The position numbers were made by a program, and so were the translations under genes. The notes beneath the pieces were generated by a model. That model searched no databases. It was not told where the DNA came from and was given only the letters and a program-made list of their open reading frames with translations. A stretch of 64,000 nucleotides of DNA from Oasisia sp. SBJ-2009. Its lineage: Eukaryota > Annelida > Polychaeta > Sabellida > Siboglinidae. Positions 60,965 through 64,000 of this stretch are shown in pieces (the stretch's first letter is position 1; every line of letters starts with the position of its first letter). The stretch lies in NCBI GenBank assembly GCA_964017155.1, contig OZ024854.1, forward strand, positions 15,152,181 through 15,216,180. The letters are read 5' to 3'.

Positions 60965-61180
60965 GCCAGAAAAACAGCCCTTCGATTGCCGAGTTACTTG
61001 GTTCATTCAACGGACAACACCCGTGGTTACCTTGAACGAGATATTGGAGTTCCTGCTAGGCTTCAAGTTTATGCTAATAGCCATTTTTATAGAACAGTAA
61101 ATTACTGGAATATACTAACCGAAACGGTTGTATCTGCAGCGACGGTGGACACCTTTATATCTAGACTGGGCAGACGATTT
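60965..61180 (+). pseudogene. LINE reverse transcriptase C-terminal fragment
   Basis: The plus-strand frame contains RLQVYANSHFYRTVNYWNIL and then VSAATVDTFISRLGRRF, the C-terminal tail typical of invertebrate LINE polymerases (Phe-x-x-Arg-Thr-Val-x-x-Trp-Asn, then Val-x-x-Phe-x-x-Arg-Leu). The rest of the element is not visible. Confidence 0.65.
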
Positions 61181-62211
61181 GATTTTCCCCATTGGCACAT
61201 TCGTCCATGCTTTGGCACATACCTCCACTCACAGCCAACCTGTTCTGCGCGCCACACGTTTGCATTTGTTACGTCATACTCATGAGCAGGCGATCCATTT
61301 CTGGGACCAGCTGAAACAATGTGACGCGATTATTTTCAAACGGGTGAATGCCTTTCCCCCCAAGCATCGCTGGGTGACTAGTTAGTTAACATAAAAACGC
61401 CTTTATAGATGTACGTGTGAATTCCGATACATATATGCACATTGCAACTTGCAAGTGACAAGGTAACCGTGTTCGGTTGAATTCCTCGAAAAGATACCCG
61501 TGCCTAGGGAACTTCTGTTTAACGTCTGCCCTTGTTCTAGGGAGAACATGTGACCAGCAGACCATTGATCTAGCGAGGCTAAGACTACACTTGAAGTCGG
61601 CATTGCATCCCCAGGTGGTGTACCTTGGTCCAGTGGAAAGACAATCTACACCGACAGCTGCATATAGCTCTTGGTGCACTGGCTGACCCTGGGTCAAACG
61701 CCTTTAATATTTTAGTCTTGCTCGCTACGCTCCGTAACACGATGCTAAAATCGCCTCTGTGGATGTCTGATCAATAAAGTATCGCCCTCAGGCTAAGTTA
61801 CGTGAACCCTAGCCAACAACGAATCGTGGGAATGAGAATAATTACACAGTAATGCACTGACACCTGCCATATGCTACATCCATCTGTTGAGGACGTCTGC
61901 TTTGTGTGCAATTATAAGAAAGCTAAAACGTGGTTTTGACTTTTGTTGAGCAACCTAAGCACGGATGTTCCGAGGATAGTGGCACTTAGTAAGTAATTTG
62001 ATTGTTGTTGTTATTATGTAAACATTACTTTGCTATAGCAATAAAACATGTCGTAGTTGACCATGGTTTACACAAATTATGATTAAATATGTTTCCCTAT
62101 AAAGTGAAGTTCTAAAAGTAAAATATAGTATAGCTATACTTCATATATATCTATATATATATTTTTCGTCTCAATGGATATCCGCTCACAAGAGAAGGCT
62201 CTATAATAGGA
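61181..62211. other. No gene seen
   Basis: There are no supported exons or recognisable elements. TA-rich short palindromes lie around 62,128-62,162. Confidence 0.35.
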
Positions 62212-62300
62212 TTACATCTGGTGTTTTTGCCAGGGAACGTAAAAGATCCCACACAGGGGGTAAATGTGTAAACTGTAGTGGACTCACTAATTCTACAGAA
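62212..62300 (+). mobile_element. SINE body fragment, same family as 60,395-60,690
   Basis: The stretch with GGGAACGTAAAAGATCCCAC and TAAACTGTAGTGGACTCACT matches the body of the 60.5-kb SINE in the opposite orientation. The tRNA head and the tail are absent. Confidence 0.65.
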
Positions 62301-62819
62301 GGGCGACTAATTGATCAGCTAATTGACCGATGGTCATTACTGAAACAAGAAAAAGAAGAAAAAAAGGATTCGCAATCCCAATGCATTCGTTATCCCAATG
62401 CCGCCACTCTCCCGAAATGTTCTTGTTCGTCAAAGTCATGCTGCACGCCTTAGTGTGAATGACATGTTTACAACCATAATGCCTGTCTGTTTGACATTTG
62501 TGATATATGGATGAACCAAAATAGCACGTTTTCCCACTTGACATTTACATTGATAACGGCAGGGGTGGTAATTTTTTCTCATACTTTATATAGAATAAAA
62601 TACACATACTCTGTTTAACCACGCGAGTTCCTGTAGTATTTTACACGGTGCGGCACCCCTAAGCGCATAGTTCTCCGCATGATCGCAACCTTGTTAGTGG
62701 CGCTGCGGTTTGTGTTGTCGCGCGCGCCTCCTCCGTGCGATTGGCATATAACGACTCCGCCTACAGCTATCGTTACCACTCCACTGCGGCAGGCGTAAGA
62801 AGCACGGGCTGGTACACGG

Positions 62820-62961
62820 ATGACCACGATGGACCCGAACGATGCTCTATCGAGCCTGGGAAACCCATGGAGGCAGCCATGGCAGATGGTTATGTACAAC
62901 CTGATATCTGGACCTCTCGGCATCATCGGCTCTTGGCAGATGCTGGCAATCGTCTTTATCG
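62820..62961 (+). CDS. Probable first coding exon of a multi-pass transporter (SLC22-like, tentative)
   Basis: An ATG at 62,820 opens 47 codons that run into a strong donor (ATCG/GTGAGT at 62,962), giving a phase-1 exon. The product begins MTTMDPNDALSSLGNPWRQP and continues into a long hydrophobic segment ending GSWQMLAIVFI. The pattern of a short acidic N-terminus, a Leu-Gly-x-x-x-Arg turn, then a first membrane helix ending Val-Phe-Ile-Gly is reminiscent of the start of SLC22 organic ion transporters, but a single exon does not prove the family. A second frame over the same bases is also open but has no such features. Downstream exons must lie beyond 64,000 or in sequence I could not recognise. 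Confidence 0.45.
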
Positions 62962-64000
62962 GTGAGTGTCGTTTCACGTTATGAGCATCGTGTCATCGTG
63001 TCAGCTGCGCTACCCGCGGATATTAAGTGATCAGTTATTAAACAGGACATCGCTGCAAATATCCTGTCTGACGCAAACACCTACATAATTGGCAACTGCG
63101 CGCGCTTAGTCGCCTTGCATAACTGTCCCCGCTGTATTGACCATCTTATGATTGGCGATATTTGAGCACTGACAGTTTCTGTTTGGTTGTCTTTTGTACG
63201 CCATACGAGACTGGCCAAGTCGTGTGGTGTACAGGGGCGGACACAGCGAGGGTAGTCCAAGGGGAGGGGTGGGGCACAAGGAAACCTCCTATCACAACGA
63301 CTGTTCGGATATGTCTGCAGTAATCAGATTTGTACATTGAACCGTATGTCTGCAATGATAGCTCAAACCGTTGGATTTTACATGCCCGGGCATATACATC
63401 GTTTCTGAACGCATAGTTGGCATCTGGACCGCCCTCGCATTGTGGAGACTACCACACCACAACGAAATTGCGATGACATAATGCATAACTAGAACTAGAA
63501 CGCGGAAGGGACGCAGGTTAAAATCGATAGACCTATAAAACACGTGTAGAAATGTTGTACGATAACAATATTATGCGAAGTGCCTACACAGCCACTCATC
63601 CAGCCCGACCAACCCTCCCATGAGGCTGAGTGGTCGATTCTGAGGGCTGCCTGGCCTTATGCATATTCCTTGCTTTCTGCAACGTTTATTTGTACAGTTC
63701 AGTTTCCAATTTACCGTTGCACTGTTCTTGCTCGACAATCAACTACTCCGTAATTAACTACGGTCAGTAGTTAATTAACTACGGCTACAGCGACTCCAAA
63801 CCCCGAATTGTTGGCCCACCTGTGGCATCCTTTGCAGCAATTGAGTGCTATCACATTGTATGGCTCGGTGATGCAATACCAAGGTGATCGACACGTCTGA
63901 CACCTGGCCGGCCCTCCCTCCACGGGGTGGCGTTTATGGGTTCCAGCTTTTGCAAAAGTAATTAATCACAGGGCCGAGCCGAGGCAAAGGTGTGTTTCTG
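62962..64000. other. Presumed intron, no exon seen
   Basis: No second exon of the 62.8-kb gene is recognisable. A short imperfect inverted repeat (CCGTAATTAACTAC and GTAGTTAATTAACTACGG) lies at about 63,748-63,784. Confidence 0.35.

Overview
This is eukaryotic, animal-type DNA: AT-rich and gene-poor, with coding sequence split into short exons by GT-AG introns and crowded by LINEs, SINEs, DNA transposons, an LTR element and minisatellites. The mix of mollusc-like tRNA-SINEs, CR1/L2-like LINEs and intron-rich animal genes suggests a lophotrochozoan, most likely a mollusc. That placement is inference. There is no sign of bacterial or plasmid sequence.

Region 1 (about 1-23,150) holds two complete tandem paralogues of PGAP3, the Golgi/ER GPI-anchor remodelling hydrolase of the CREST superfamily. 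Both lie on the minus strand and each has eight coding exons with matching intron phases. PGAP3-A occupies 2,259-11,206 (379 aa) and PGAP3-B 17,727-23,129 (362 aa). Homology continues into the 3' flanks. Copy A alone carries two near-identical 0.85-kb TTAA-flanked (Kolobok-like) elements bracketing its exon 7. Between the paralogues lie a broken mariner-like transposase and a large palindrome.

Region 2 (25,251-41,308) is a complete plus-strand AVL9 orthologue in 15 coding exons (820 aa), head-to-head with PGAP3-B. AVL9 is a DENN-related protein of late secretory traffic. Its introns hold an antisense LINE, LINE fragments, a TIR element and two related antisense SINEs.

The most unusual signal is shared by these genes. 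At three or four independent places a minisatellite lies in the intron immediately upstream of an exon, and its repeat unit is a copy of the intron 3' end, the splice acceptor and the first bases of that same exon. The sites are AVL9 exon 13, PGAP3-A exon 2, and PGAP3 exon 3 in both paralogues.

Region 3 (45,779-54,482) is an LTR element with 0.67-kb LTRs and a 4-bp target duplication. It has no recognisable gag or pol and is interrupted by a 3.7-kb LINE. Region 4 (56,370-59,384) is a 3.0-kb TIR element with one coding exon for a charged coiled-coil protein, itself hit by a LINE 3' end. Region 5 (60,000-64,000) has SINE and LINE remnants and one probable first exon of a multi-pass transporter (SLC22-like, tentative) at 62,820-62,961, whose remaining exons would lie beyond the window.
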